Positions 16,798 through 25,522 are shown, numbered from the stretch's first letter. The stretch is 64,000 nt of DNA from Chitinophagaceae bacterium (GCA_016710745.1 JADJVB010000010.1:620001-684000); one strand, 5' to 3'. The notes: generated from the letters alone by a model not told the origin. Numbers and translations: made by a program.

Positions 16798-16829
16798 AAA
16801 CACCTCAGGCATTTACTCCTGAGGTGTTT
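16798..16829. terminator. Bidirectional terminator between convergent genes
   Basis: Perfect 12-base stem AAACACCTCAGG/CCTGAGGTGTTT with an 8-base loop, between the deoxyhypusine-synthase-like gene (plus) and the lipocalin-like lipoprotein gene (minus). A/T runs on both sides allow action in both directions. Confidence 0.75.
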
Positions 16830-16847
16830 ATATATTTTCGTCAATCA

Positions 16848-17315
16848 CTAATGTGAAAAAGTATACCTGTCGTAATAAGTAGTGATACCAAATACATAAC
16901 TGGTTGTTATCACAAATGTATTATCGTCGAGTTGGTTAATGTCGCCCACGTCGGGGGTAGAACCGGTGGATGTAATACTTATTTGTGTTTCATTAGTTAA
17001 AAAACTCCAGGTGCCGGTATCAATAATCTGCGGATCTCCCGGATTACATTTGGTTGCTCCTTCATTCGATTCATAAGTGCCATTGCTGCTGAATTTTACA
17101 TAATTATCAGCTTCGCAGGCTGCGGGAGTTCCGGTAAGATCAACCCAGGCACCAGTACCGACTCTTTGTTCATATTTTATCTCTTTCCAGTTTCCCTGTA
17201 TCAGGTATTCTGTTCTGGACTTGGTATCATCACTTTTTTTACAAGCCGAAAAGGTCATTAATAAACCTGCAGTAAATAAGGATAATATAGTACTTCTTAA
17301 ATTAATTTTGATCAT
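16848..17315 (-). CDS. Lipocalin-like lipoprotein
   Basis: A 155-residue predicted lipoprotein. The leader ends TFSAC with the acylated Cys near residue 25, followed by the KKSDD linker typical of surface or periplasmic Bacteroidota lipoproteins. The body is a small beta-barrel-like domain: GNWKEIKYEQRV, YVKFSSNGTYES, DTGTWSFLTNETQISI, NTFVITTSYVFG. This pattern is that of the lipocalin-like domains common in the phylum. No ligand or function can be assigned. Two cysteines in the mature part (PAACEAD and TKCNPG) could form a disulfide. Confidence 0.72.
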   Translation of the reverse strand: MIKINLRSTILSLFTAGLLMTFSACKKSDDTKSRTEYLIQGNWKEIKYEQRVGTGAWVDLTGTPAACEADNYVKFSSNGTYESNEGATKCNPGDPQIIDTGTWSFLTNETQISITSTGSTPDVGDINQLDDNTFVITTSYVFGITTYYDRYTFSH

Positions 17316-17490
17316 AGATAAAATGTTTTGATGTTAAATTATTTTACTAAAAGTAAATATAATGATTTTAGTTAGATATTATAAAATAATTTAAAATGAA
17401 GTTTCAATCTGCTGATAAGGCCAAAGTCTCAAAACCAATGCATCCGGGTTTGTCGATAGGCTGCTGTATCAGAAAAGAACAGGTAATAAA

Positions 17491-17519
17491 ACGATGCCCG
17501 CAAAGACTGCAGGCATCGT
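17491..17519 (-). terminator. Terminator downstream of the M28/PA peptidase gene
   Basis: On the minus strand: stem ACGATGCC/GGCATCGT, extended inward by further pairs, followed by TTTATT. It lies about 50 bases past the stop at 17568. Confidence 0.65.
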
Positions 17520-17567
17520 CTTATCGCTTTATCTTTTCTTCCTTTTGGGGTTGGGTTGGGAAGGGCC

Positions 17568-19151
17568 TTACCTCGTCCCCATATTCAACGGTGTATCCCG
17601 CTTCAACATCTCATCTCTATTAGCCATTTCCCAGGCCGTATGAAAGATCATACGGGTTCTTTTTTCATACAGGCTCCAGTTTATTTTGTCAACCGTATCG
17701 GATGGTTTATGATAATCAGCCTTTAACATACCATCATAAAAAAATAAAACGGGTATTCCTTTGCGTGCAAAATTGTAATGGTCGCTGCGGAAATAGATCC
17801 GGTTCCTATCATTGGGATCGTCAAATTTATAATCCAGTACCAGGTTGGTATATTTATTATTTACACCTTCGTTAATGATGGGCAGGTCGCTGCTGAGTTT
17901 ATCGTGGCCAACCACATACACATAATTAAGGCTGTCGTCCGTCATGCGCTCGGTATCAACCCTGCCCACCATATCAATGTTTAGGTCTACCGTTGTTTTT
18001 TCGATCGGGTAAAAAGGGTGATCGCTGTAATATTCACTGCCCCATAAGCCTTTTTCTTCGCCGCTTACGGTCATAAACACCATGGTTCTTCTGGGCCGAT
18101 GTCCTTCGTTGGTTGCTTTCATAAATGCCTCGGCCATGGTAATAACAGCGCAGGTGCCGCTGCCATCATCGTCGGCGCCATAATAGATCTGTCCGTTTCG
18201 CATACCCAGGTGATCGTAATGCCCCGTAATAAAAACATATTCATCTTTTTTATCGGTGCCTTCGATGATGCCAACTACGTTACTGGCATTTATGGTTGTG
18301 CGGTCCTTTTTAAATTCAAATTCAAGTTTTATTTTTTTCTCTGTCTGTAATACGCCCGCCAGTTCAGCACGGGCTTTAACCAATGCCGCCAGGCTGTCGA
18401 AATCATTACCTAAAATAGTTTTTGCAAAAGCATGCGATATCTGTGCAAAATTTGCCTGCTTGCTGTCTTTTTCTGAACTGGGAAAATAAACGCCGGTTTT
18501 TTTGCCGTTCTCAACTGATCGTTGATTAAAACTTGCCTGGTTTTGGTTAATAATCAAAACACCGGCAGCCCCTTTAGAAGCGGCAACAGCCATTTTTTTA
18601 GCAATGCCCGGAAATGTCCACTCACTGGCACGGCTGGTATTGCTCAAAAAATATTTGCCATCGCGTTGTGGCTCGCCCAAAAATATCACCACGGTTTTGC
18701 CTTTAACATCCAGACCGGTATAGTCGCTGTATTTTTCGTCATCGATACCATAACCCGCAAATACCAGTTTCTTTGATTTAAATTTTCCGCTTTCGTTGTT
18801 GTTTAAAGGAACGATAAAGTCGGTACCAAACACGGCATCAGCGCCACCCACTTCCAATTCGCCTTTTTTCAAACTATCCTGGTACAAGGGGTAATACTGC
18901 TGGTAGCCTTTTAAAGCCGGAACGGATTTCAGTCCCATCGCTTTGTACTGTGCTTCAATATAGGCTGCGGCTTTGCGCTGCCCTTCGGTACCGGTTTCCC
19001 GGCCTTCCATATCGGCGCCGGCAATAATGCTGAGATGCTGTTTGAGGCTGTTGCCGGTAATTACGGAAGCATATTTCCCGCTGGCATCGGTTTGCGCAAA
19101 CAAACTATTTACAAAGGCAAACAGGCAAATAAGAGAAAATATTTTTTTCAT
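17568..19151 (-). CDS. Secreted M28 family metallopeptidase with inserted PA domain
   Basis: A 527-residue exported aminopeptidase-type enzyme. Signal peptide at 1-19 (ends SLFAQ). HLSIIAGADMEGRETGTEGQ is the standard start of the M28 domain; a protease-associated (PA) domain is inserted at about 115-215 (VFAGYGIDDEKYSDYTGLDV). The metal site follows: His in FITGHYDHLG, Asp in GADDDGSGT, Glu-Glu in VSGEEKGLWGS, Asp in LNIDMVGRVD and His in RSDHYNFARKG. It is unrelated in architecture to the other M28 gene at 13962. Its terminator lies at 17491. Confidence 0.9.
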   Translation of the reverse strand: MKKIFSLICLFAFVNSLFAQTDASGKYASVITGNSLKQHLSIIAGADMEGRETGTEGQRKAAAYIEAQYKAMGLKSVPALKGYQQYYPLYQDSLKKGELEVGGADAVFGTDFIVPLNNNESGKFKSKKLVFAGYGIDDEKYSDYTGLDVKGKTVVIFLGEPQRDGKYFLSNTSRASEWTFPGIAKKMAVAASKGAAGVLIINQNQASFNQRSVENGKKTGVYFPSSEKDSKQANFAQISHAFAKTILGNDFDSLAALVKARAELAGVLQTEKKIKLEFEFKKDRTTINASNVVGIIEGTDKKDEYVFITGHYDHLGMRNGQIYYGADDDGSGTCAVITMAEAFMKATNEGHRPRRTMVFMTVSGEEKGLWGSEYYSDHPFYPIEKTTVDLNIDMVGRVDTERMTDDSLNYVYVVGHDKLSSDLPIINEGVNNKYTNLVLDYKFDDPNDRNRIYFRSDHYNFARKGIPVLFFYDGMLKADYHKPSDTVDKINWSLYEKRTRMIFHTAWEMANRDEMLKRDTPLNMGTR

Positions 19152-19299
19152 TTTTAAGTTTTACAATGAATAAATCAATGTTGAATGTAAATAAATGAGG
19201 GTAAAGCCTTCAACAGGTTTTACGGTTGAAGGCAAAATAATTAAAACATCAAAGCAATGTATTTTTTTTTGATAAACGGCGGGATAATCTTTCGTATAA

Positions 19300-19749
19300 T
19301 CAGCAGGAAATCTTTTCAACCCGGTTTTGATGGCGGCCACCTTCGAATGCGGTATTCATAAAAACATCCAGCATTTTTTCGGCATCGCCATCACGCACGA
19401 AGCGGGCAGGTATGCAAATGATATTGGCATCATTGTGTTTACGGGCCAGTTCGGCCAGCTCTTCTCCCCAACAAATAGCAGCCCTGATACCGGCATGTTT
19501 ATTGGCGGTCATGGCAACACCATTGGCACTGCCACATAATAAAATACCGAAAGCCGCTTCGCCTTTTTCTACGGCTGATGCAACCGGGTGGGCAAAATCG
19601 GGGTAATCAACAGAATCTTTATTATAGGTACCGAAGTCTTTAAATGGTAAACCTTCTCCTTCCAAAATAGAGATCAAATCTTCTTTACAATCAAATCCGG
19701 CATGATCGCAACCAATGGCTATGGGTTTAGTTAAATCGAATGGAGACAT
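19300..19749 (-). CDS. rpiB: Ribose 5-phosphate isomerase B
   Basis: A 149-residue RpiB/LacAB family enzyme interconverting ribose 5-phosphate and ribulose 5-phosphate. Signatures: AIGCDHAGFDCKEDL at 11-25, VDYPDFAHPVA at 47-57, the active-site Cys72 in LLCGSANGVAM, and ARKHNDANIICIPARFV. Most family members read CGSGNG; here it is CGSANG, a minor change. Full length with an intact catalytic Cys. A plus-strand methyltransferase gene separates it from tatC. Confidence 0.92.
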   Translation of the reverse strand: MSPFDLTKPIAIGCDHAGFDCKEDLISILEGEGLPFKDFGTYNKDSVDYPDFAHPVASAVEKGEAAFGILLCGSANGVAMTANKHAGIRAAICWGEELAELARKHNDANIICIPARFVRDGDAEKMLDVFMNTAFEGGRHQNRVEKISC

Positions 19750-19972
19750 GCTGTATCTATTAATAATGAAACAATCGCTAATCTGGTAGCTAAATTAACA
19801 CTTATAATAATGCAATAGAAAATTTAGATAACATTCCGGTAAACTATTTTCAAAATATTGTGGTGTACATATTCGTTATCGGTCAATTTATGTTAGTTTT
19901 AGTATGCAACCAGATCAGCATATTGTCTCAACCTCCTTTATTAATAAAATCTAAGTACATTATTTAATCTTC

Positions 19973-20833
19973 ATGTTTAACTCCTTTATCAAGGCCGTTA
20001 ATTTTTTACGGGCAAATGGCAATACTGCTGCCTTGGTTTATGATGATATGCTTGGTGAAACCGGGTTGGCTTTTGATAAAAAAACAAATATCCCATCTGT
20101 GAATATGGGTTACTGGAAACATATAGATGATACAAAGTCTGATAAAATACATCAGGCAAACAGGGCTATGTTTCGGCTGGTAAGCGAGGCGGCTTCGTTT
20201 TCGGAAAATGACGAAAAAGTAGTTGATATTGGATGTGGCTTCGCTACTAATATGAAATATTGCCTGGACAATCACAAGATAAATAATATAGTAGGGCTTA
20301 ATATTTCACCGATTCAAACAGCATGGGCCAATAGATATTTACACCAGGAGGGTCACTCGGCAAAAGCAATAGTCATTTTGGGATCAGCTACAAGTATGCC
20401 CTTTGCTGATGCAAGCGTAGACAAGATGATCAGTATTGAAGCAGCCTTTCATTTTGAAACCCGCGAATTGTTTTTAAAAGAAGTAATGAGGGTGTTAAAA
20501 CCGGGCGGGATTTTATCGTTGGCCGATTTGATCATATGTAAACCCCGCAGCAGCATGCAAAAACTCCTAGTAAAAAGCATTATGAAGACGCTCTCTGTAC
20601 CTGGTGAAAATGTGTATGACTATGATGATTATGTTTTGCTTATGCAGAAATGCGGATTAGAAATTTTAGAAGTTGAACAATTGAAAAATGAAGTGACCAT
20701 TCCGTTCAGAAAATGGTGTAGGAAGCGCCCCGTAGCCCTGCTGTTTAAATACAATTTCCTATGGTCGATAGCCAGTATTGGATTTATGTTTGCAAAGCTG
20801 GATTATATACGCGTTTTAGCCCGGAAAAAATAA
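19973..20833 (+). CDS. Class I SAM-dependent methyltransferase
   Basis: A 286-residue methyltransferase. Motif I is VVDIGCGFATNMKYCL (about residues 84-99), followed by GLNISPIQTAWANRY, then SATSMPFADASVDKMISIEA and a VLKPGGILSLADL post-motif. This order fits the Methyltransf_11/ubiE-like class acting on small molecules. The acceptor is unknown. The C-terminus is hydrophobic (FLWSIASIGFMFAKL). The gene looks AT-richer than its neighbours, lies alone on the plus strand between rpiB and tatC, and its 3' end overlaps the 3' end of tatC by 18 bases. Confidence 0.85.
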   Translation: MFNSFIKAVNFLRANGNTAALVYDDMLGETGLAFDKKTNIPSVNMGYWKHIDDTKSDKIHQANRAMFRLVSEAASFSENDEKVVDIGCGFATNMKYCLDNHKINNIVGLNISPIQTAWANRYLHQEGHSAKAIVILGSATSMPFADASVDKMISIEAAFHFETRELFLKEVMRVLKPGGILSLADLIICKPRSSMQKLLVKSIMKTLSVPGENVYDYDDYVLLMQKCGLEILEVEQLKNEVTIPFRKWCRKRPVALLFKYNFLWSIASIGFMFAKLDYIRVLARKK

Positions 20834-21751
20834 TGACACCGAACGCTTCAAAATTTCCGCATTATCATCAACTCCATTCTTTTTCTTCTCTGGCTTTTTT
20901 CTGTCTACCCGGGCTACCATTAAAATACTGATCCAATAAAGAAACAATAAAGGAAGAGCCACAATGACCTGGCTCGAAATATCGGGCGAAGGCGTAATAA
21001 CGGCAGCTACGAGCAGTATCAATACAAACGCGTACTTCGAATATTTTTTGAGGAAAGTAGATGTAATCAGGCCGATTTTAGCTAAAACAAATGCCAATAT
21101 CGGCAATTCAAAAGCGATACCACAGCCTAAAACCAGGTTCGTTAAACTGTCTATATAATCATTGATCGTAGGTTGGTATTGTATGGCGCCTGTTGTGCCC
21201 AATGTAAAAGATGCTAAAAAATTAAATGTAAACGGTGCCAATAAATAATAGCCAAAAGCCGCACCGGAAAAGAAACAGAGCGATACCCAAAAAATGCTAC
21301 CCCTGGCGTATTTTTTTTCTTTAGCCGATAATGCTGGTGTTACAAAGCGCCAGAGTTCCCAAAAAATATAGGGAAATGCAATGATAACAGCACCGATCAT
21401 GGCAATGGTTAAGGCTGATGTGAACGTGCCGTTCACCTGGGTAACTAAAAAATTAATTTTTACCGGGGGCATACATAAACTGTCGCCAATGCCCAGCCAA
21501 TGGCCAAAATCGCATAACGTGCTATACGTTATAAAGTTTTCGGCCGAGGGCGCCAGGATAACATAATCATATACCCAGTCTCTGAAAACAAAAATTACGA
21601 TAGCAGCTACCAACCAAACGATTACCGAACGCATCAAATGCCACCGCAAGGCCTCCAGGTGCCCCATAAACGACATTTCTTCGGGCTCGGGGTTATCCTT
21701 GCTTCGCAGCCGTTTAAAAAATTGTTTTCTATCTGATGATGCTGTAGCCAA
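20816..21751 (-). CDS. tatC: Sec-independent protein translocase subunit TatC
   Basis: Core subunit of the twin-arginine translocase in the inner membrane; it recognises Tat signal peptides of folded proteins. Signature: MSFMGHLEALRWHLMRSV, six membrane spans, IAFPYIFWELWRFVTPALS and the AFELPILAFVLAKIG segment. The first strong ATG is at 21676 (MSFMGHL). I extend to a TTG at 21749-21751 because relatives have a short basic N-terminal extension like KQFFKRLRSKD. The frame stays open to 21802, but the TACCTTTG promoter box at 21800-21807 overlaps that point, so a start there is unlikely. The C-terminal tail is Lys-rich. No tatA gene is in the window. Confidence 0.9.
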   Translation of the reverse strand: MATASSDRKQFFKRLRSKDNPEPEEMSFMGHLEALRWHLMRSVIVWLVAAIVIFVFRDWVYDYVILAPSAENFITYSTLCDFGHWLGIGDSLCMPPVKINFLVTQVNGTFTSALTIAMIGAVIIAFPYIFWELWRFVTPALSAKEKKYARGSIFWVSLCFFSGAAFGYYLLAPFTFNFLASFTLGTTGAIQYQPTINDYIDSLTNLVLGCGIAFELPILAFVLAKIGLITSTFLKKYSKYAFVLILLVAAVITPSPDISSQVIVALPLLFLYWISILMVARVDRKKPEKKKNGVDDNAEILKRSVSLFFPG

Positions 21752-21799
21752 TTCTGTAAAATTTACCCGACGGCTTCCATTTTGCTGCAACGGGGATTG

Positions 21800-21807
21800 C
21801 AAAGGTA
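21800..21807 (-). promoter_or_regulatory. Candidate promoter -7 box for tatC
   Basis: Minus strand TACCTTTG, consensus TAnnTTTG. It predicts transcription from about 21795, which argues for a tatC start downstream of that point. No good -33 TTG was found. Confidence 0.45.
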
Positions 21808-21848
21808 AAGTTCTATCGCTTTAATCAGGCAGTTGCCTGTAATAAAAA

Positions 21849-21874
21849 AGAGAAGCCCCGGTAGAAACCGGGGC
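21849..21874 (-). terminator. Strong terminator hairpin upstream of tatC
   Basis: Minus strand: GCCCCGGT-TTCT-ACCGGGGC, eight GC-rich pairs with a 4-base loop, followed by TTCTCTTTTTT. No annotated gene ends here; the nearest minus-strand gene stops about 350 bases away and has its own terminator. Confidence 0.75.
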
Positions 21875-21990
21875 CGTTACCAAAACTAACTGCTTATGAG
21901 AAAATTGAATTGTCGATTTTAACACAACTCTTTATCCACCAAATCCCTGTCCACTTCCATTATCGAGTCGTTGTTATTATAGTAAACGCA
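21849..21990 (-). ncRNA. Candidate small non-coding RNA with its own terminator
   Basis: The minus strand here has no convincing ORF (only a 13-codon MEVDRDLVDKELC) but ends in a strong terminator hairpin. The terminator is about 40 bases upstream of the tatC promoter box, so this is not simply the tatC leader. The 5' end is a guess. No known RNA family was recognised. Confidence 0.3.
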
Positions 21991-22098
21991 AAACTGATGC
22001 CAAAGGTTTGGTGCTAACTGTTAAGTATTTCATAATACCCCTCAAAAGCCATATTTACTACCTGTTTAACGAAAAAAAGAACTGATTATTTTTAAACC

Positions 22099-22132
22099 GG
22101 GCTGTTTATACTTTTTTTAGGTATAAAAGCCC
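22099..22132. other. Long intergenic hairpin of unknown role
   Basis: Arms GGGCTgTTTATAC and GTATAAAAGCCC (12 pairs, one bulged G) around a T-rich 9-base loop. It lies in the 22000-22180 gap, which otherwise holds nothing I can identify. Confidence 0.4.
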
Positions 22133-22180
22133 GCCTGGGTATAGACATTTTTATTGATCCGGCGTTTAACTAAAATGAAA

Positions 22181-22205
22181 AAGCACACTGATTATCAGTG
22201 CGCTT
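22181..22205 (-). terminator. Terminator of the Gly-rich protein gene
   Basis: Stem AAGCGCACTGAT/ATCAGTGTGCTT on the minus strand (11 of 12 pairs), single-base loop region, then TTTTC. It lies about 25 bases past the stop at 22228. Confidence 0.7.
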
Positions 22206-22227
22206 TAACAATTTTATTAGTTTTTGG

Positions 22228-22860
22228 CTATTTAATAAAACCTTTAATAAGGTCCATTAATCCCCCGCCACCATTTCTTTGTTGCTGGGCCTGGGCACCG
22301 CCTGCCAATTTGGAAACGATGTCCATAATACCGCCACCACCGCCAGATTGGCTGCCTCCGCCGGTAAACTGGCTGATCAGGTCCTGAAAACCAAAGCCAC
22401 TGTTTCCACCACTTTGCTGCTCCTGAACCACCTGTGCTGTTTGTCCGCCGGTAATCGAATTCAACAATCCTTCTAACGAAAAACCATTGTTTTCTGAACT
22501 GTTGGTTTTACTGATCAAATTGCTCAACACATTGGGTATTAAATTGTTGGCTACATTATTGGCCTGCGATCCACCAATATTGTATTTACTCATCAGCTTT
22601 CCGGCAAAATGGCCGATCATCATATTCACGATCGGGTTGTTTAATAAACTGTTTTTGTCGGCTCCCTGCTGTCCGCCTCCGGTAAACATCGAAATAATAT
22701 TTTGTATACCCCCGCCGGCAACCATATTGCGCAAGCCTCCGGCAACGGTATTGGTAGCTTCGGCAACTACTTCGTTGTTAATTTCATTGGGTACATCCGG
22801 GTTATTGATCACGACATCCGAGGCGTTTTCCTTAACCAGATTGAATAATTCTTCTAACAT
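22228..22860 (-). CDS. Gly/Asn/Gln-rich protein of unknown function
   Basis: A 210-residue protein without signal peptide. The N-terminal 120 residues are helical with a hydrophobic pattern (MLEELFNLVKENASD, NPIVNMMIGHFAGKLMSKYN, ANNLIPNVLSNLISK). The second half has three Gly-rich units, each preceding a similar amphipathic helix: FSLEGLLNSITGG, FGFQDLISQFTGGG, GGIMDIVSKLAGG, and a last GGGLMDLIKGFIK. This internal repeat suggests a self-associating protein. I do not recognise a named family with certainty; it resembles DUF937-like helical proteins. Monocistronic, with its own terminator. Confidence 0.65.
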   Translation of the reverse strand: MLEELFNLVKENASDVVINNPDVPNEINNEVVAEATNTVAGGLRNMVAGGGIQNIISMFTGGGQQGADKNSLLNNPIVNMMIGHFAGKLMSKYNIGGSQANNVANNLIPNVLSNLISKTNSSENNGFSLEGLLNSITGGQTAQVVQEQQSGGNSGFGFQDLISQFTGGGSQSGGGGGIMDIVSKLAGGAQAQQQRNGGGGLMDLIKGFIK

Positions 22861-22946
22861 AATTTTTTGTTTAAGTGATAAATATTTTAAAAAACTGGAG
22901 AGGTTAATTGTTATTGTTCATTGAAGGTATTGAAAAATATGATTTT

Positions 22947-24011
22947 TTAGCTCTGTGCCGTCAGCTTTTCCGCATTTTCGGCAAATTGAAGTGCCTCTAA
23001 AAATTCCTGTAAGTCGCCGTTTAAAACCTGGTCTAAATTATACACGGTTAATCCAATGCGGTGATCGGTAACCCGGCCCTGCGGAAAATTATAGGTTCGT
23101 ATTTTGGCACTGCGGTCGCCGGTACTCACCAGGCTTTTCCGCATATGGGCGGTGGCTTCCTCCACTTTTCGAACCTCTTCATCGTATAACCTGGTTCTCA
23201 GCATTTCCATTGCCTTAAGCCGGTTGCCCAGCTGCGAACGGTCTGTTTGGCACATCACCACAATACCGGTTGGTTTGTGCGTGAGAAAAACCTTGGTTTC
23301 CACTTTATTTACGTTTTGTCCGCCCGCACCGCCGCTTCGGGCAGTCTCCATTTTTACATCCGATTCCTTCAGTTCTACATCCACCTCTTCCGCCTCGGGC
23401 ATTACCGCTACGGTTACGGCACTGGTATGCACCCGGCCGCTGGCTTCTGTATCGGGCACCCGTTGAACCCGATGTACGCCGCTTTCAAATTTTAAAACGC
23501 CATACACATCATCGCCAACCACTTCCACCTGTACTTCCTTGTATCCCCCAACAGTACCTTCACTCTCACTCAAAATAGCCGACTTCCATCCCTTCTTTTC
23601 GAAATATTTCAAATACATCCGCAACAGATCGCCGGCAAATAAAGAAGCCTCGTCGCCACCGGTACCCGCCCTGATCTCGAGGATGGCGTTTTTTTCATCG
23701 TATGGATCTTTAGGGATCAACATGTTGCGAAGCGTTTTTTCCATCGCCTCCTTTTTTTCTTCCAGTCCGGGTAGTTCCATTTTAGCCAGGTTTCTCATTT
23801 CCTCGTCATCGCTACCCAGCACTTCTTTATTAAAAGCAATATCACCCAGCAGGTTTACATACTCGTTTCGGGCCACCACAATCTTTTCGAGGCTGCGGTA
23901 TTCTTTACTCGTTGCCGTAAATTTTTTATTATCGCTTACAATTTCCGGATTGGTAAGCGCAACACCCAGGTTGTCGAATCGGGCCTTTATAGCATCTAAT
24001 TTATCTAACAT
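22947..24011 (-). CDS. prfA: Peptide chain release factor 1
   Basis: A 354-residue class I release factor, ending translation at UAA and UAG. The GGQ peptidyl-hydrolysis motif is in RSGGAGGQNVNKVETKVFL; the domain 1 start is MLDKLDAIKARFDNLG; ILEIRAGTGGDEASLFAG and GVHRVQRVPDTEASGRVHTS are both present, as is the late SAKIRTYNFPQGRVTDHR. The discriminator between RF1 and RF2 is the PxT-type tripeptide: the region PDTEASGR fits RF1. The start ATG at 24009-24011 is the family start; the frame stays open further upstream but is not homologous. No frameshift site is present, consistent with RF1 rather than RF2. Confidence 0.93.
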   Translation of the reverse strand: MLDKLDAIKARFDNLGVALTNPEIVSDNKKFTATSKEYRSLEKIVVARNEYVNLLGDIAFNKEVLGSDDEEMRNLAKMELPGLEEKKEAMEKTLRNMLIPKDPYDEKNAILEIRAGTGGDEASLFAGDLLRMYLKYFEKKGWKSAILSESEGTVGGYKEVQVEVVGDDVYGVLKFESGVHRVQRVPDTEASGRVHTSAVTVAVMPEAEEVDVELKESDVKMETARSGGAGGQNVNKVETKVFLTHKPTGIVVMCQTDRSQLGNRLKAMEMLRTRLYDEEVRKVEEATAHMRKSLVSTGDRSAKIRTYNFPQGRVTDHRIGLTVYNLDQVLNGDLQEFLEALQFAENAEKLTAQS

Positions 24012-24222
24012 GGTTATGTGCCCTTTAAAACTTCGCTTCGCTCGTGGCGAACCTCGGTGAGGACGATTATCTTTTGTTATTAATTTTGTTACCAGCTTCA
24101 AACAAAAACCAAACATCGTTGCGTTGCACACTTGTACCGCATACCTTTGTTGTGCTTTTACCATGTTTTACTCCGGCACATGCCGGAACACAGTGAAATT
24201 TTTGTATGCAAACTGTTGTTAA

Positions 24223-24248
24223 CTGGTCAGACGAGGACGTCAGACCAG
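24223..24248. repeat. REP-like palindrome, fifth copy
   Basis: GGTCAGACG, AGGA, CGTCAGACC with flanking CT/AG, the same element as those at 15351-15574, with the same central A/A mismatch. It lies just upstream of the amidohydrolase start. Confidence 0.65.
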
Positions 24249-24250
24249 GT

Positions 24251-25522
24251 ATGGGCGGCAAATTTACATTATATCAACCAATCATTTTGTACAGAAAATT
24301 TTTAGCAGATACTATTTTCGACGGATACAAGTTCCGTCAAAGCCAGGTGTTGATCACCACCGATACGGGCGTTATTGTTGAATTTGTTGATGAAAAGGAA
24401 GCGGGTGAAGATGTGGCGCGGATGGATGGAATTCTTTGTCCGGGTTTTATCAACGCACACTGTCACCTGGAGCTGTCGCATATGAAAGGCCTGATCCAAA
24501 AGCAAACCGGGTTGGTCGATTTTGTGAAAGCAGTAGTAAATGAGCGGCATTTTGGGGAAGATGAAATAGCAGCGGCGATAGAAGCTGCCGAAAATGAGAT
24601 GTGGCAGAACGGTATCGTGGCCGTTGGCGATATTTGTAATAATGGATTAACGATTCCCCAAAAAAGTAAGGGAAGATTACAATACCATAATTTTATTGAA
24701 ACGGCTGGATTTCCACCAACCGTTGCTGAAAGCAGGTTTGCAAAAGCCAAAACAATAGTCAACCAATATCGGTCTGCGAATAACGATAAACAAACAGGGT
24801 TCTGCGGACGAACAACGATAAATCCCCATGCCGCTTATTCAGTATCGCCCCAACTGTTTACCCTGATCAATGAATTTCCCGAAAATGACATCTTGACCAT
24901 TCACAACCAGGAAACCGGGGCCGAAAACGAATTTTTTAAAACGGGTACCGGTGATCTGTTGCGGATGTATCAACAAATGGGTATCGATATTTCGTTTTTT
25001 GAACCTTCCGGAAGATCCAGTTTGCAAACCTGGCTTCCGTATTTTACAAAAGGGCAAACGCTTATACTGGTACATAATGTTTGTACAACCGAAGAAGATC
25101 TGGTATTTGCAAAATTGCCCATCCGCAGGTCTCTGGGGGATACTCATCCACAGGCCCCGGAGGGTTCCTCATCGCCGATTTTCATCTGCCTGTGTGTGAA
25201 CGCTAACTTATATATCAGTAACAGCCTGCCTGATGTGCCGATGCTAATGAAACATGGTGATAACCTGGTGATCGGTACCGATAGTTTGGCATCGAATGAT
25301 CAGTTGAGTATTTTGGCAGAGTTAAAAACCATACAACAGCAATTTAATGATATAGACTTAGCAACCATCCTGCAATGGGCTACCAGTAATGGTGCCCGGG
25401 CACTGCATATGCACAACAGCCTGGGAAGTTTTGAAAAAGGAAAGCAGCCGGGGGTGGTTTTGATTTCGGGAACGGACCGGTTGCGGTTGAATAACATGTC
25501 ATCAGTGACCAGGGTTGTCTGA
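24251..25522 (+). CDS. Amidohydrolase family protein
   Basis: A 423-residue metal-dependent hydrolase of the deaminase-like branch (chlorohydrolase/aminofutalosine-deaminase type). Metal ligands: HxH in GFINAHCHLELSHM, His in LTIHNQETGAE, His in LILVHNVCTTEED, and Asp in VIGTDSLASND. The start is uncertain: the frame is open from an ATG at 24206, but codons before 24251 read through a palindromic repeat. A TTG at 24287 (reading LYRKFLADTIFDGYKF) is the closest to homologues. Residues around 290-310 (PIRRSLGDTHPQAPEGSSSP) look like an insertion that relatives lack and correspond to a 25-base tandem repeat. No neighbouring menaquinone genes are seen. Confidence 0.78.
   Translation: MGGKFTLYQPIILYRKFLADTIFDGYKFRQSQVLITTDTGVIVEFVDEKEAGEDVARMDGILCPGFINAHCHLELSHMKGLIQKQTGLVDFVKAVVNERHFGEDEIAAAIEAAENEMWQNGIVAVGDICNNGLTIPQKSKGRLQYHNFIETAGFPPTVAESRFAKAKTIVNQYRSANNDKQTGFCGRTTINPHAAYSVSPQLFTLINEFPENDILTIHNQETGAENEFFKTGTGDLLRMYQQMGIDISFFEPSGRSSLQTWLPYFTKGQTLILVHNVCTTEEDLVFAKLPIRRSLGDTHPQAPEGSSSPIFICLCVNANLYISNSLPDVPMLMKHGDNLVIGTDSLASNDQLSILAELKTIQQQFNDIDLATILQWATSNGARALHMHNSLGSFEKGKQPGVVLISGTDRLRLNNMSSVTRVV

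Noticed and set aside
16598..16822. Short plus-strand frame overlapping the end of the deoxyhypusine-synthase-like gene
   Set aside because: It is translated 53-bp repeat sequence in shifting frames and ends in the terminator.
24206..24250. Upstream ATG as start of the amidohydrolase
   Set aside because: The added residues come from a palindromic repeat and do not look like the family's N-terminus.
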